Shown: in pieces, positions 17,383 to 24,896 of the stretch
How the letters are laid out: each line of letters opens with the position of its first letter
How positions within the stretch are numbered: position 1 is the first letter of the stretch
Origin: an uncultured Lachnospiraceae bacterium
GTDB lineage: Bacteria; Bacillota; Clostridia; Lachnospirales; Lachnospiraceae
Direction of reading: 5' to 3'
Assembly: GCA_934292725.1 (NCBI GenBank)
Contig: CAKQXY010000020.1
Span: 1-59,572 of the forward strand
DNA length: 59,572 bases
Made by a program: the position numbers and the translations under genes
Notes under the pieces: generated by a model
Seen by the model: only the letters and a program-made list of their open reading frames with translations
What the model was told of the DNA's origin: nothing
Databases searched by the model: none

Positions 17383-19217
17383 GCAAAATTGCGCTTACCA
17401 AAAGAGTTTCTATCACGATGCGCGGATTTTCAATCTTAAAGCAGTACTGTCCTGGGCTTGCACAGGGAAAGGCTGCGTATGAATTGATCAATTCCATCCA
17501 GCCCTTCATTTCCGTTTGGTTTACTGCTCAGATTGTAAACGAAATTTCATCACAAAGAAGATTCAATACAATTTTGCTTTTTATTCTAGGTGCAGTGTTA
17601 CTCAACTTTATCTGTGCTCTCCTTAAAAGCATACTTAATCACGTCTGCAACGAAAAAGAGGCACAAATGTGGAACTGGTTTGAAAAAATATTCTCAGACA
17701 AACAGATGTCTCTTGATTTCGTTGATCTGGAAAATGCCGCAATCCAGCATCAACGACAGGAAGCACAAGAAAACCTCTACATGTTCGGTAACGGTCTGGC
17801 ACAGCTCTTTTGGGGGATATCCGCACTTGTACGAACACTCGTATATATCGTACTCTCTCTTGCAATGACAATCTCTTTGTTTCTTTCTTCATCTGGAAAC
17901 CGATTTATTGATCATCCTATCTGGATACTCATTATCCTAGTTTGTATTGCAATTGGTGGTTTGAGCAAGTCCAAAGCTACTATCAGCGAAAACGATATCT
18001 TCATGGAGTATTGCAAAAACACAGTTTGGTTTAATCGCGTCTTTCTGTTTTTTGGCAAAGAACTGTATATGAATCCAGAAAAAGCCAAAGACGTTCGCAT
18101 ATACAGTCAAAACACGGTTGCTGAAAAAATGCTGGATAAACTCATCTCACACGAAAAAGAGAACCAATCTGATATCGTCAAAATGGCTCTCTATCCTGCT
18201 ATTGCTCAAATCATTATTGTTTTTGCAAATGCAGTTTGTTATCTGTTTGTGGCAGCAAAAGCCTTGTTTGGTGCTTTTGGCGTCGGCAATATTGTACAAT
18301 ATGTTGCTGTTTTATCAAGGCTCGGAGAAGGCTTACAGGAATTGATGTATCTCTTATCCGATAATGAAGTATATTGTACCCACCTGCAAAACCTGTTTGC
18401 GTATCTGGATTTGCCAAATCATATGTATCAAGGTTCATTAACTGTTGAAAAAAGAGATGACAACGAATACTATGTGGAATTTAAAAATGTTTCATTTCAG
18501 TATCCAAATGCAGATGCCTATGCTCTTAAGCATGTTAATTTAAAATTTAAAATTGGTGAAAAATTGGCTGTTGTTGGAATGAATGGATCTGGAAAGACCA
18601 CGTTTATTAAGCTGATGTGCCGCTTATATGATCCAACCGAAGGAGAAATACTGCTCAACGGTGTGAACATCAAGAAATATGACTACAACGAATACACTTC
18701 CATTTTTTCGGTCGTTTTTCAGGATTTTCGTCTGTTTTCCTTCTCTCTTGGGCAAAATGTCTCTGCCAGCGCTTCTTATGATGAAGATAAAGTGATCGAA
18801 TGTCTGAAGAAGGCCGGATTTGCCGAACGTCTCAACTCATTACCAAATATGTTAAATACGTTTCTTTACAAAGATATTGATGCGGATGGCGTAGAGATAT
18901 CCGGCGGAGAAGCACAAAAGCTTGCTCTTGCCCGTGCTCTCTACAAAAATGCACAGTTCATCATCCTTGACGAACCGACTGCTGCACTCGATCCAATTTC
19001 AGAATACGAAGTCTATAGTAAATTTAATGAAATCGCAGGAACCAAAACCGCTATCTATATCAGTCACCGTCTTGCATCATGCCGCTTCTGCGACAAAATT
19101 GCTGTATTTCATAAAGGGGAAATCATTCAACTCGGAAGTCATGAAGAACTCCTTGCCGACAGCAACGGAAAATATTATGAACTGTGGAATGCACAGGCGC
19201 AGTATTATACAACGTAA
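17379..19217 (+). CDS. ABC exporter half-transporter (permease plus ATPase), second of a pair
   Basis: A 612-aa protein with the same layout as its neighbour: exporter membrane domain (about 25-330) and ATPase with Walker A GMNGSGKTTFIKL, signature ISGGEAQKL, Walker B FIILDEPTAALDP and H-loop ISHRLA. Both halves look competent for ATP hydrolysis. It overlaps the previous gene by 4 bases and is closed by a hairpin terminator 10 bases after the stop. Codon use looks AT-richer than in the flanking metabolic genes, consistent with acquired DNA. Confidence 0.93.
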   Translation: MSKIALTKRVSITMRGFSILKQYCPGLAQGKAAYELINSIQPFISVWFTAQIVNEISSQRRFNTILLFILGAVLLNFICALLKSILNHVCNEKEAQMWNWFEKIFSDKQMSLDFVDLENAAIQHQRQEAQENLYMFGNGLAQLFWGISALVRTLVYIVLSLAMTISLFLSSSGNRFIDHPIWILIILVCIAIGGLSKSKATISENDIFMEYCKNTVWFNRVFLFFGKELYMNPEKAKDVRIYSQNTVAEKMLDKLISHEKENQSDIVKMALYPAIAQIIIVFANAVCYLFVAAKALFGAFGVGNIVQYVAVLSRLGEGLQELMYLLSDNEVYCTHLQNLFAYLDLPNHMYQGSLTVEKRDDNEYYVEFKNVSFQYPNADAYALKHVNLKFKIGEKLAVVGMNGSGKTTFIKLMCRLYDPTEGEILLNGVNIKKYDYNEYTSIFSVVFQDFRLFSFSLGQNVSASASYDEDKVIECLKKAGFAERLNSLPNMLNTFLYKDIDADGVEISGGEAQKLALARALYKNAQFIILDEPTAALDPISEYEVYSKFNEIAGTKTAIYISHRLASCRFCDKIAVFHKGEIIQLGSHEELLADSNGKYYELWNAQAQYYTT

Positions 19218-19226
19218 AATTTCAAA

Positions 19227-19269
19227 AATGCCGCTTGCACAGATCTTTTTTGTCGGTGCAGGCGGCATT
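19227..19269. terminator. Bidirectional terminator between the ABC operon and yoeB
   Basis: Arms AATGCCGCTTGCAC (19227-19240) and GTGCAGGCGGCATT (19256-19269) pair over 14 bases with one G-U. The minus-strand side is followed by ATTTTTGAAATTTT, giving a good terminator for yefM-yoeB; on the plus strand the tail is only pyrimidine-rich. Confidence 0.75.
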
Positions 19270-19300
19270 CCTTCTATATATCATATAAAATTATATTTCC

Positions 19301-19561
19301 TTATTCTTCATAATGACCTCTACACGCAATAATCCACAAAAATCCATTTTCATCAATATTATAGACCAGTCGATTCGCATCATCAATACGTCGACTCCAT
19401 GCTTTTCTATGGCGCAATGGCTCTGGCTTTCCAATTCCTTGTGACAAGCCTTCTCTTTCGATACTTTTAACCAATTCGTTAATCCGTTTTAAAGTTTTCT
19501 TATCCTGCATTTGCCAATATAGATAATCATCCCATGCTCTGTCACTCCATAGTTTCTTCAT
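19301..19561 (-). CDS. yoeB: YoeB-family ribosome-dependent mRNA endonuclease toxin
   Basis: An 86-aa Txe/YoeB toxin: starts MKKLWSDRAWDDYLYWQ, has the family block GIGKPEPLRHRKAWSRRID and ends IIACRGHYE. The catalytic Glu/Arg/His region (RRIDDANRLVYNI and CRGHY) looks intact, so it should cleave mRNA on the ribosome. Its ATG shares one base with the yefM stop, and GAGG inside the end of yefM is its ribosome site, so it is translationally coupled to the antitoxin. An in-frame GTG just upstream is less likely as start. Confidence 0.95.
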   Translation of the reverse strand: MKKLWSDRAWDDYLYWQMQDKKTLKRINELVKSIEREGLSQGIGKPEPLRHRKAWSRRIDDANRLVYNIDENGFLWIIACRGHYEE

Positions 19562-19809
19562 CACTCTACCTCAATCAGCTCATGTTCTTGTGCTTTTCCC
19601 GCCTCAAACTGTGCGATACTTCGATCAATCATTGCAAGATATTCTGCGTTTTTCGCAGCTTTTACCAACTGATTGTACTGCTCCAAGCTCATCAGTACAA
19701 CATTTTTCTCACCTTTACGGGTGACAATAACAGTCTCATGTCCGTCTGTTGCTTTATCGCAATAATCTTTTAAATTATTTCGCATTGTAGAATAATTAAC
19801 TGCTAACAT
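19561..19809 (-). CDS. yefM: YefM-family antitoxin (Phd/YefM)
   Basis: An 82-aa antitoxin with the Phd/YefM N-terminal DNA-binding and dimerisation fold (MLAVNYSTMRNNLKDYCDKA, then TVIVTRKGEKNVVLMSLEQY) and an acidic C-terminal tail that should wrap the toxin. It probably represses its own promoter through the TGTAC repeats upstream. It overlaps yoeB by one base. Confidence 0.95.
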   Translation of the reverse strand: MLAVNYSTMRNNLKDYCDKATDGHETVIVTRKGEKNVVLMSLEQYNQLVKAAKNAEYLAMIDRSIAQFEAGKAQEHELIEVE

Positions 19810-19830
19810 ATTTTATTGCCCTCGCTTTCT

Positions 19831-19860
19831 TGTACATAATACTGTACTGTTTTTTGTACC
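19831..19860. promoter_or_regulatory. YefM operator: three TGTAC boxes at 12-base spacing
   Basis: TGTACA (19831-19836), TGTACT (19843-19848) and TGTACC (19855-19860) repeat with an exact 12-base period between the promoter and the yefM start. The E. coli YefM operator is known for TGTACA cores at 12-base centre-to-centre spacing, so the match is strong. Confidence 0.75.
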
Positions 19861-19863
19861 ATT

Positions 19864-19892
19864 ATAATATCATATTATTCCTCCACAGTCAA
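19864..19892 (-). promoter_or_regulatory. Promoter of yefM-yoeB
   Basis: On the minus strand TTGACT (19887-19892) and TATTAT (19864-19869) are 17 bases apart; an overlapping TATAAT is three bases further. It lies directly upstream of the TGTAC boxes. Confidence 0.6.
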
Positions 19893-19959
19893 TATTGGAA
19901 CCACTGGTTAATGAAAATTTATTTTTTTAATAAGCGACTCTATATGCTTTAGCTTATAT

Positions 19960-20017
19960 ACTAGAAGGCGGTTTCAGGGAAGTCTTTTCTTGTAATCTTC
20001 TAAAAAATCATAAGGAA
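19960..20017 (-). pseudogene. 58-bp direct repeat, right copy: orphan fragment of the rhodanese gene
   Basis: This intergenic segment is 57/58 identical to 13703-13760 inside the rhodanese gene. The single difference turns the Arg codon of the LPRNR block into TGA, as expected for non-coding relic DNA. Homology ends abruptly on both sides: bases to the right are the terminator of the next gene, not the rest of the rhodanese gene. Confidence 0.9.
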
Positions 20018-20019
20018 AA

Positions 20020-20054
20020 GATTCTGTAAGTTTCAAACAGATACTTACAGAATC
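20020..20054. terminator. Terminator after the small membrane protein gene
   Basis: Perfect 12-base arms GATTCTGTAAGT (20020-20031) and ACTTACAGAATC (20043-20054) with an 11-base loop. The minus-strand transcript reads into TTTTCC, and the other side is CAAAAA. Confidence 0.75.
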
Positions 20055-20079
20055 CAAAAATTCCAGAAATAAATCAAGC

Positions 20080-20361
20080 TTATTTCCGTCTTCTCCACGA
20101 AACCAGTTTGACATTCAAATATGTAAGCAATACAATTGCTAGCACAATACTTAATCCAATTGCAACATAATACATACTTTCCCCTAATGGATAATTGATT
20201 GCAAGATTCGACAGCATTTCTCTTTTTTCAACTGCACTTAATCCACTCAAATCCACTTGAATTGGAACCATATTTAATTTCAAAATAAAACTAACACCAT
20301 ACAAAAAGACATTTACAAACGCCATGAACACATATAGTATTTTTAGTAATTTTTCTGCCAT
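20080..20361 (-). CDS. Small two-span membrane protein
   Basis: A 93-aa protein with hydrophobic segments at about 5-27 and 63-85, an extracytoplasmic-looking loop with a Ser/Glu-rich helix between them, and a basic tail (SWRRRK). I recognise no family. AGGAAAGGG precedes the ATG at 20359-20361; an upstream in-frame start would remove that site. It lies 155 bases beyond the ABC ATPase gene on the same strand and has its own terminator. It may be an accessory or immunity-like protein of the ABC-2 system, but this is inference. Confidence 0.7.
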   Translation of the reverse strand: MAEKLLKILYVFMAFVNVFLYGVSFILKLNMVPIQVDLSGLSAVEKREMLSNLAINYPLGESMYYVAIGLSIVLAIVLLTYLNVKLVSWRRRK

Positions 20362-20516
20362 TCTTATTTTCCCTTTCCTATAGTAAACCATATCATTAAG
20401 TTATAGTATACCATAGGTTCCTATGATGAACAACTACCAATTTACTACCGTTCATGTAAAGTGCTCTGACTGCTTCTACATCAAATCATACTTGTTTCAA
20501 TTTTCTTTACTGCATC

Positions 20517-21158
20517 TCATCCACGCACCTCATGCCCAATAATCTTCCCATGATCAAATCGGAAAATCTCGTCACACAAAATATCAATATCCTCTTTGCT
20601 GTGACTGGCAATAATGATCAGCTTCCCCTGCTCTTTCTGTTTTAGCAGCACGTTTCGCATCTCCTCTACACCCTCATTGTCAAGTCCGTTTAACGGCTCA
20701 TCCAAAAGCAATATCTGAGGATCTTCCATGATAGCCTGTGCAATGCCAAGGCGCTGTCGCATTCCAAGCGAATATTTTCCAACATGCTTTTTGCTGTCTG
20801 GATCCAATCCGACTAGCTTGATTGTCTCACGGATTCGTTCGCTCGTGATTTTCCCGCGAATCATTGCCATCAGCTTCAAGTTTTGAAATGCCGAATATTC
20901 TGGCAAAAAGCCCGGTGTCTCAATGATTGCGCCTATATCATCAGGAATGTCAATCTCTTTTCCAACCTGTTTTCCATTTACTTTTATCGTTCCCGACGTA
21001 GGCTTAATAAAACCAAGTATCATCTTCATCATCACTGTTTTTCCAGAACCATTTCTTCCCACAAAGCCATATATTTTTCCGGGATAAAATATTCCAGACA
21101 CATCCGATATTACGGTCTGCGTGCCAAATGTTTTTGTCAAATTTTCGATTTCAATCAT
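20517..21158 (-). CDS. ABC transporter ATPase, bacitracin-resistance/lantibiotic-immunity type
   Basis: A 213-aa ATPase subunit with Walker A GRNGSGKTVMMKMILG, signature YSLGMRQRLGIAQA, Walker B ILLLDEPLNGLD and switch ASHSKED. It is short, without a C-terminal extension, like BcrA/LanF-type ATPases. GGAGGAAACGGCA precedes the ATG. Upstream on the same strand are two permease-like membrane proteins and a lipoprotein, which together form an ABC-2 export set. No two-component system is attached. Confidence 0.93.
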   Translation of the reverse strand: MIEIENLTKTFGTQTVISDVSGIFYPGKIYGFVGRNGSGKTVMMKMILGFIKPTSGTIKVNGKQVGKEIDIPDDIGAIIETPGFLPEYSAFQNLKLMAMIRGKITSERIRETIKLVGLDPDSKKHVGKYSLGMRQRLGIAQAIMEDPQILLLDEPLNGLDNEGVEEMRNVLLKQKEQGKLIIIASHSKEDIDILCDEIFRFDHGKIIGHEVRG

Positions 21159-21221
21159 TGCCGTTTCCTCCGATTTTTGTTTTCCTCTTTTTACACGATA
21201 CTATCTTTTTTCTCGTTCCTG

Positions 21222-22109
21222 CTATACGGTAATATCCTTTCGTCTCGTTCCTATACCGGCTATGACGAATAAGACGATACAGATTATCACATTTACAGGA
21301 ATAATAATGTTCTGGTTTAATGGCCGTTCCATCCCCAGAATCTTCCAATGTTCAATGCTGCTCCAACTGACTGGCGAAACATAATACATCCAATAAGATC
21401 GAAGTACAATCCAGCGTATCACTGGATCCAGCAAAACAAAAAAGCTCGCCACAATGCTTCCCAATCTATATTTTCCAGACAGCTGATTCACTGCGTATAT
21501 CAAGAAACCAATTCCCGTAAAAGACAGCCATGCAATCCCAAAGGTCATCCACTGGGCAGAATCTGGATATATGGTCTGAAGCACATCTTTTGAAAACGTC
21601 AGGCTTCCCATATATGAATTTAAAACATCTACATCTTCCACCAAGATACTTTGAACCACACTTCCCCAAAATGGTTTGAATGTGATCACTGGTATCGACA
21701 TCACTGCGCAAATCAGACAAAAATAAAGCAAATACACCGCAGATGTCAGCATAATATAAAAGCAATTTCCAAGCCACCATGCTTTCTTTTTGCTTCGCGC
21801 AATCACACTATAAAGCGTTGTATCGCAAAATGGTGCATTGCAAAACAACACAATCACGCCAAAATAGACGATCACCTTTAACAATCTATTTGCAGTGGAT
21901 GCATCAAAAAACAAAAATGGAAGCAAGAATGGAGTCACCGTTTTCTTCATAAAAAGTGCATATCGAATCAGTCCACTCATGGCTTGACCTACCAAAAAGC
22001 CCTCCATCAAAAACACAAACCATACACGATAATCATGTTTCCACTTCAAAAAGTTCGTCATCATAATTGAAACAGATCGTTTTAAAAGGCCTCTTTCAGT
22101 ATATACCAT
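21222..22109 (-). CDS. ABC-2-type permease-like membrane protein
   Basis: The 295-aa protein has about six hydrophobic spans separated by short loops, with a basic N-terminus facing the cytoplasm. It has the general plan of an ABC-2 permease although no short signature motif is diagnostic. The start at 22109 has an excellent GGAGGTGCAAG site and overlaps the lipoprotein gene end by 14 bases. The ATPase gene follows after 63 bases. Confidence 0.78.
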   Translation of the reverse strand: MVYTERGLLKRSVSIMMTNFLKWKHDYRVWFVFLMEGFLVGQAMSGLIRYALFMKKTVTPFLLPFLFFDASTANRLLKVIVYFGVIVLFCNAPFCDTTLYSVIARSKKKAWWLGNCFYIMLTSAVYLLYFCLICAVMSIPVITFKPFWGSVVQSILVEDVDVLNSYMGSLTFSKDVLQTIYPDSAQWMTFGIAWLSFTGIGFLIYAVNQLSGKYRLGSIVASFFVLLDPVIRWIVLRSYWMYYVSPVSWSSIEHWKILGMERPLNQNIIIPVNVIICIVLFVIAGIGTRRKDITV

Positions 22110-23241
22110 CTTGCACCTCCAATCCGGTTACCGCATCCAAATACAGATAGTCATTTACATTTGTCCCTGATACATTTGTGCCAAAGCAAATCTCCCAGCA
22201 CGGAATGATAGAGGCAGAAGCACCTACTGCTTTCTCATTTTCCTCCTCCACACTTATATGCTTCTTATGACTGTAGCACAGCTTTACAGAGAGAATCTTC
22301 GATTGGTTCAATTTCTGTTTCTGCAAAATGGCTGCTCCCATCGAATATGCCTCCTGTGCCGAAATGATTTTCTGTTCTTCCTTTTTGGCCTGTGAAAGAT
22401 CAAGCGCTGGCATGCCACTATTTGCATAAAAAATCTGACCATCCGCATTGACAAACAACTCTATCCACGGAAAGGTTGGCGAATAAAAACGTTTTTCATC
22501 CAGTTGCTGCTTATAGACAACATAGTAAGCTTCCTGCTCTTTTGTCCACTGCTTCACATTCCATGTGCCATTCCACGGATCCGACCCTTCGATATATTCC
22601 GATCCCGGTGCACAATAAAAGCCCTCTCCATATTGTTTTGAGGCATCTTCCTGAAGCTTACACATTGTCTCATAATCCATCGCAAATGCATTTTCAAACA
22701 CCGCAGGAATCTCTGCATCGGCTATCGCCTGATCACAAATTTTTATTGCTTCTTCTCTCGATAACTGATCGAGATCTTTTTTCGGAAAACGCTCTGCCAG
22801 CTCTGACAACAAAAATCGCCGTTCATGACCTTCTGGTTGGGTGATATTCAAATATCTTAATGCATCTTCCGAGTCGATGGCATAAAAGTAAAAATAAATA
22901 TCTCCAAAGCCCAGTTGTATCTTCGTATTTTCTTCTGGTACAGTAAGGGACTTTATCTCATGCTCGTCACATACCTTATATTTTTCAATTTCTTCATCGC
23001 TCAAATCGGTAAAGCCCCTCGCAATATTTTCTACTGTATATGGAATGACCGAAACATCACTGTATGCAAATGCAGTTAATTCTTCCACTGTTTCCAGTTC
23101 TACCTCTGCAGCTGCCTCCTGATAATCGCCCTGTAAACGATCCTCTGCACTCATATAAACTGAATGACAAGATGAAAGCAGACATCCACTGCCAAGAAAC
23201 ATTCCTATCATCATTTTTTCAATCAGTTTTTTCGTTCTCAT
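22096..23241 (-). CDS. Lipoprotein of an ABC-2 export cluster
   Basis: The 381-aa precursor has a type II signal with lipobox LLSSC (Cys about residue 24), so it should be lipid-anchored outside the membrane. The mature part is acidic, with no recognised enzyme motif. Its end, DYLYLDAVTGLEVQDG, resembles the closing strand of PepSY/YycI-like domains. GGGGGCGTGT precedes the ATG. It is sandwiched between two permease genes and overlaps the second, so it is probably a functional part of the transporter, for example substrate capture or inhibition of a peptide. That role is inference. Confidence 0.75.
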   Translation of the reverse strand: MRTKKLIEKMMIGMFLGSGCLLSSCHSVYMSAEDRLQGDYQEAAAEVELETVEELTAFAYSDVSVIPYTVENIARGFTDLSDEEIEKYKVCDEHEIKSLTVPEENTKIQLGFGDIYFYFYAIDSEDALRYLNITQPEGHERRFLLSELAERFPKKDLDQLSREEAIKICDQAIADAEIPAVFENAFAMDYETMCKLQEDASKQYGEGFYCAPGSEYIEGSDPWNGTWNVKQWTKEQEAYYVVYKQQLDEKRFYSPTFPWIELFVNADGQIFYANSGMPALDLSQAKKEEQKIISAQEAYSMGAAILQKQKLNQSKILSVKLCYSHKKHISVEEENEKAVGASASIIPCWEICFGTNVSGTNVNDYLYLDAVTGLEVQDGIY

Positions 23242-23299
23242 ACACGCCCCCTTACCACGATTCCTACGATTTCACGTTTCATACAATCATACAATGCTT

Positions 23300-24118
23300 C
23301 TAATCCATTCCATTTAAAAATCGCTTTTGCATCACAGCTTTCACACACTTTGCTGCGGCTAGCGAACAGATCGTAAAAAACACAACATGATAAACTGCTT
23401 CGCCAACTGATGCTCTTCCCGGTTCGGATGTAAGTGAACTGTAAGAAAGAATCCATGGCAGTGAACCTGTAAAATAAAACAAAAGATAAAATACAAAAAA
23501 TCCAGCTCCAACTGCTACATACTCATCTGGTTTCAAAATGGCGACTGCCGCTGCAAGATAACACACTGGAATAATAGACATTGCAAGATTAAAGCTCATG
23601 AGAACCAGGTAAATCCATGCGGCTTTGCTGTTCATAAGTGGCTGAAAAATTCCATAAAGTGAACTGCCACGTGTTTCAATCGTCATGAATGGATTCAGGA
23701 ATACGCCGGCCAGCAAAAATCCTCCAATCATGATAACAATTATGTACGCTGCAATCGCAAGCAATCTTGCATTCATCATGCTGTCAAAATCTGTTCGCTG
23801 CCGAATATAAGGTAAAACATGATTTTTAATGTCGGATGGAAATGTTGTCACCGTACAAATGCTTGCCGCAATCACATACAAGGACTTATACCGATCAAAT
23901 ACCAACGTGATCTGAAGCTGATCACAAATACTTTGCTTTAACTCTGCGGGCCAATTGATCGAATCAATTGAAATCAAATCCGATACAGAAATGACTGCAA
24001 TTATGGCCACAAGAAAGATTCCCGTCATCAACCGCCTCACCGTGAACAATCGATACAGCTCCGCCAGCAACATTCCTTTTTTCATTCTCTTTCGCTTCAT
24101 TTTTTTCTTACTTTTCAA
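23300..24118 (-). CDS. ABC-2-type permease-like membrane protein, first gene of the export operon
   Basis: The 272-aa product has a very basic N-terminus and about six hydrophobic spans, with the ABC-2 look of the second permease. The start is best read as TTG at 24116-24118, nine bases after GGGAGGCG; internal ATGs without sites are alternatives. It is the first gene of the leftward set permease, lipoprotein, permease, ATPase. Upstream lie three 15-base tandem units and a GTGACA inverted repeat. Confidence 0.75.
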   Translation of the reverse strand: MKSKKKMKRKRMKKGMLLAELYRLFTVRRLMTGIFLVAIIAVISVSDLISIDSINWPAELKQSICDQLQITLVFDRYKSLYVIAASICTVTTFPSDIKNHVLPYIRQRTDFDSMMNARLLAIAAYIIVIMIGGFLLAGVFLNPFMTIETRGSSLYGIFQPLMNSKAAWIYLVLMSFNLAMSIIPVCYLAAAVAILKPDEYVAVGAGFFVFYLLFYFTGSLPWILSYSSLTSEPGRASVGEAVYHVVFFTICSLAAAKCVKAVMQKRFLNGMD

Positions 24119-24129
24119 TCGTTATCGCC

Positions 24130-24174
24130 TCCCGTTTGTTTGATTGTTTGTTGTTTGATCATTTGTTGTTTGAT
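24130..24174 (-). repeat. Three 15-base tandem units in the leader of the ABC-2 operon
   Basis: On the plus strand units end in TTTGAT at 24144, 24159 and 24174; the last two units (24145-24159 and 24160-24174) differ in three bases at the start only. The transcript would read ATCAAACAACAAA repeats just before the ribosome site. Confidence 0.7.
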
Positions 24175-24211
24175 AAATTTTTATTTGATATGTTTATCTT
24201 AAACTAGTAAC

Positions 24212-24249
24212 GTGACAATTCCCTTACTTTTCGGTGACAGTTTTGTCAC
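24212..24249. promoter_or_regulatory. Possible operator: GTGACA inverted repeat upstream of the ABC-2 operon
   Basis: GTGACA (24234-24239) and TGTCAC (24244-24249) form a perfect inverted repeat with a 4-base spacer, and a third GTGACA is at 24212-24217. On the minus strand TTGTCA at 24212-24217 could be a -35 box. The controlling protein is not evident in the window. Confidence 0.4.
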
Positions 24250-24310
24250 TTTCAGAAATTTAATAATATGTAACTATATTTGGATTTTCAACTACTATTT
24301 CATAACCTTC

Positions 24311-24550
24311 GCCAGAGGCAGTTGAGGCGAATGTGCTTTACGAAGGCGCTACCGTCTGCTACGCAGCCGCCCGTGTGGGAGCGGGCTTACGCAGTATCTA
24401 AGACAAAAAGGTGTGTAGAAGGCGCCGCGGGAACAAGGGGCGCCGACAAACACTTTACCGAAACGCCCCTCGATGAACTCGCTGGCCACACTCTTAGACT
24501 ATAGATAGCCTTCCGAGCTGTATTCTGAAACTACACTTCGCGATACGCTC
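24311..24550. repeat. GC-rich structured intergenic element
   Basis: A block of about 240 bases that is much GC-richer than its surroundings and has no sensible ORF. It holds several strong stems: GCCCG/CGGGC, GGCGCC/GGCGCC and AGGGGCG/CGCCCCT on the minus strand. Bases 24324-24343 (GAGGCGAATGTGCTTTACGA) recur exactly at 30554-30573 on the other strand and with two changes at 13967-13986. It lies downstream of the 78-aa gene and upstream of the ABC-2 operon. It looks like a dispersed repeat or structured RNA. The remaining AT-rich DNA between 24119 and 24555 holds the leader repeats and operator described separately. Confidence 0.6.
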
Positions 24551-24555
24551 CCTGC

Positions 24556-24792
24556 TTACTGTCTCTTGCAGTTATCGGCTGCATTTCGTGCCTGATAGGA
24601 TTTTGCGGCATTTCTGGAATTACTGGCATTCTTCCATTCGTCTTTTGAATTTTTCTCTGATGTGTCTTTATCTCTGTGACAATTAGTTGCAGAATTTTCT
24701 TCCTTTGTACTGTGGCAGTTTACTGCCTGATTTCGATATGAATCCTGTTCCTTCTTGTTGTAACTGTTCTCTGAATCGCTATAATTTCTCAT
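24556..24792 (-). CDS. Small, highly hydrophilic Asn/Lys/Ser/Glu-rich protein
   Basis: A 78-aa protein made almost only of N, K, S, E, D, Q, R, A, T, Y and C, with two NCH motifs and one NCK near regular spacing (AVNCHS, ATNCHR, ADNCKR). It has no hydrophobic core or signal and is probably disordered. A perfect AGGAGG nine bases before the ATG marks it as a real gene. A strong hairpin (24816-24851) precedes it. I recognise no family. It is downstream of the DUF1700-like gene on the same strand. Confidence 0.72.
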   Translation of the reverse strand: MRNYSDSENSYNKKEQDSYRNQAVNCHSTKEENSATNCHRDKDTSEKNSKDEWKNASNSRNAAKSYQARNAADNCKRQ

Positions 24793-24815
24793 AATAAAAA
24801 ACCTCCTGATGTGTA

Positions 24816-24851
24816 ACTAGATTGAAAAAGGCTTTCGCCTTCACATCTAGT
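24816..24851. promoter_or_regulatory. Leader hairpin before the 78-aa gene
   Basis: ACTAGAT (24816-24822) pairs with ATCTAGT (24845-24851) and AAGGC with GCCTT inside, leaving a TTTC loop. On the minus strand it lies between the DUF1700-like gene and the AGGAGG of the small gene. It may be a processing or attenuation hairpin; it lacks a terminal T run. Confidence 0.5.
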
Positions 24852-24896
24852 ATGGCACCAGAAGGTTTGTTTATTCATTGCTTGTATATCTTGTTT

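Noticed and set aside
13703..20017. Reading the 58-bp repeats as simple transposon target-site duplications
   Set aside because: Target duplications are short and leave a split gene; here the left gene is intact and the right copy is a bare fragment, with no transposase between.
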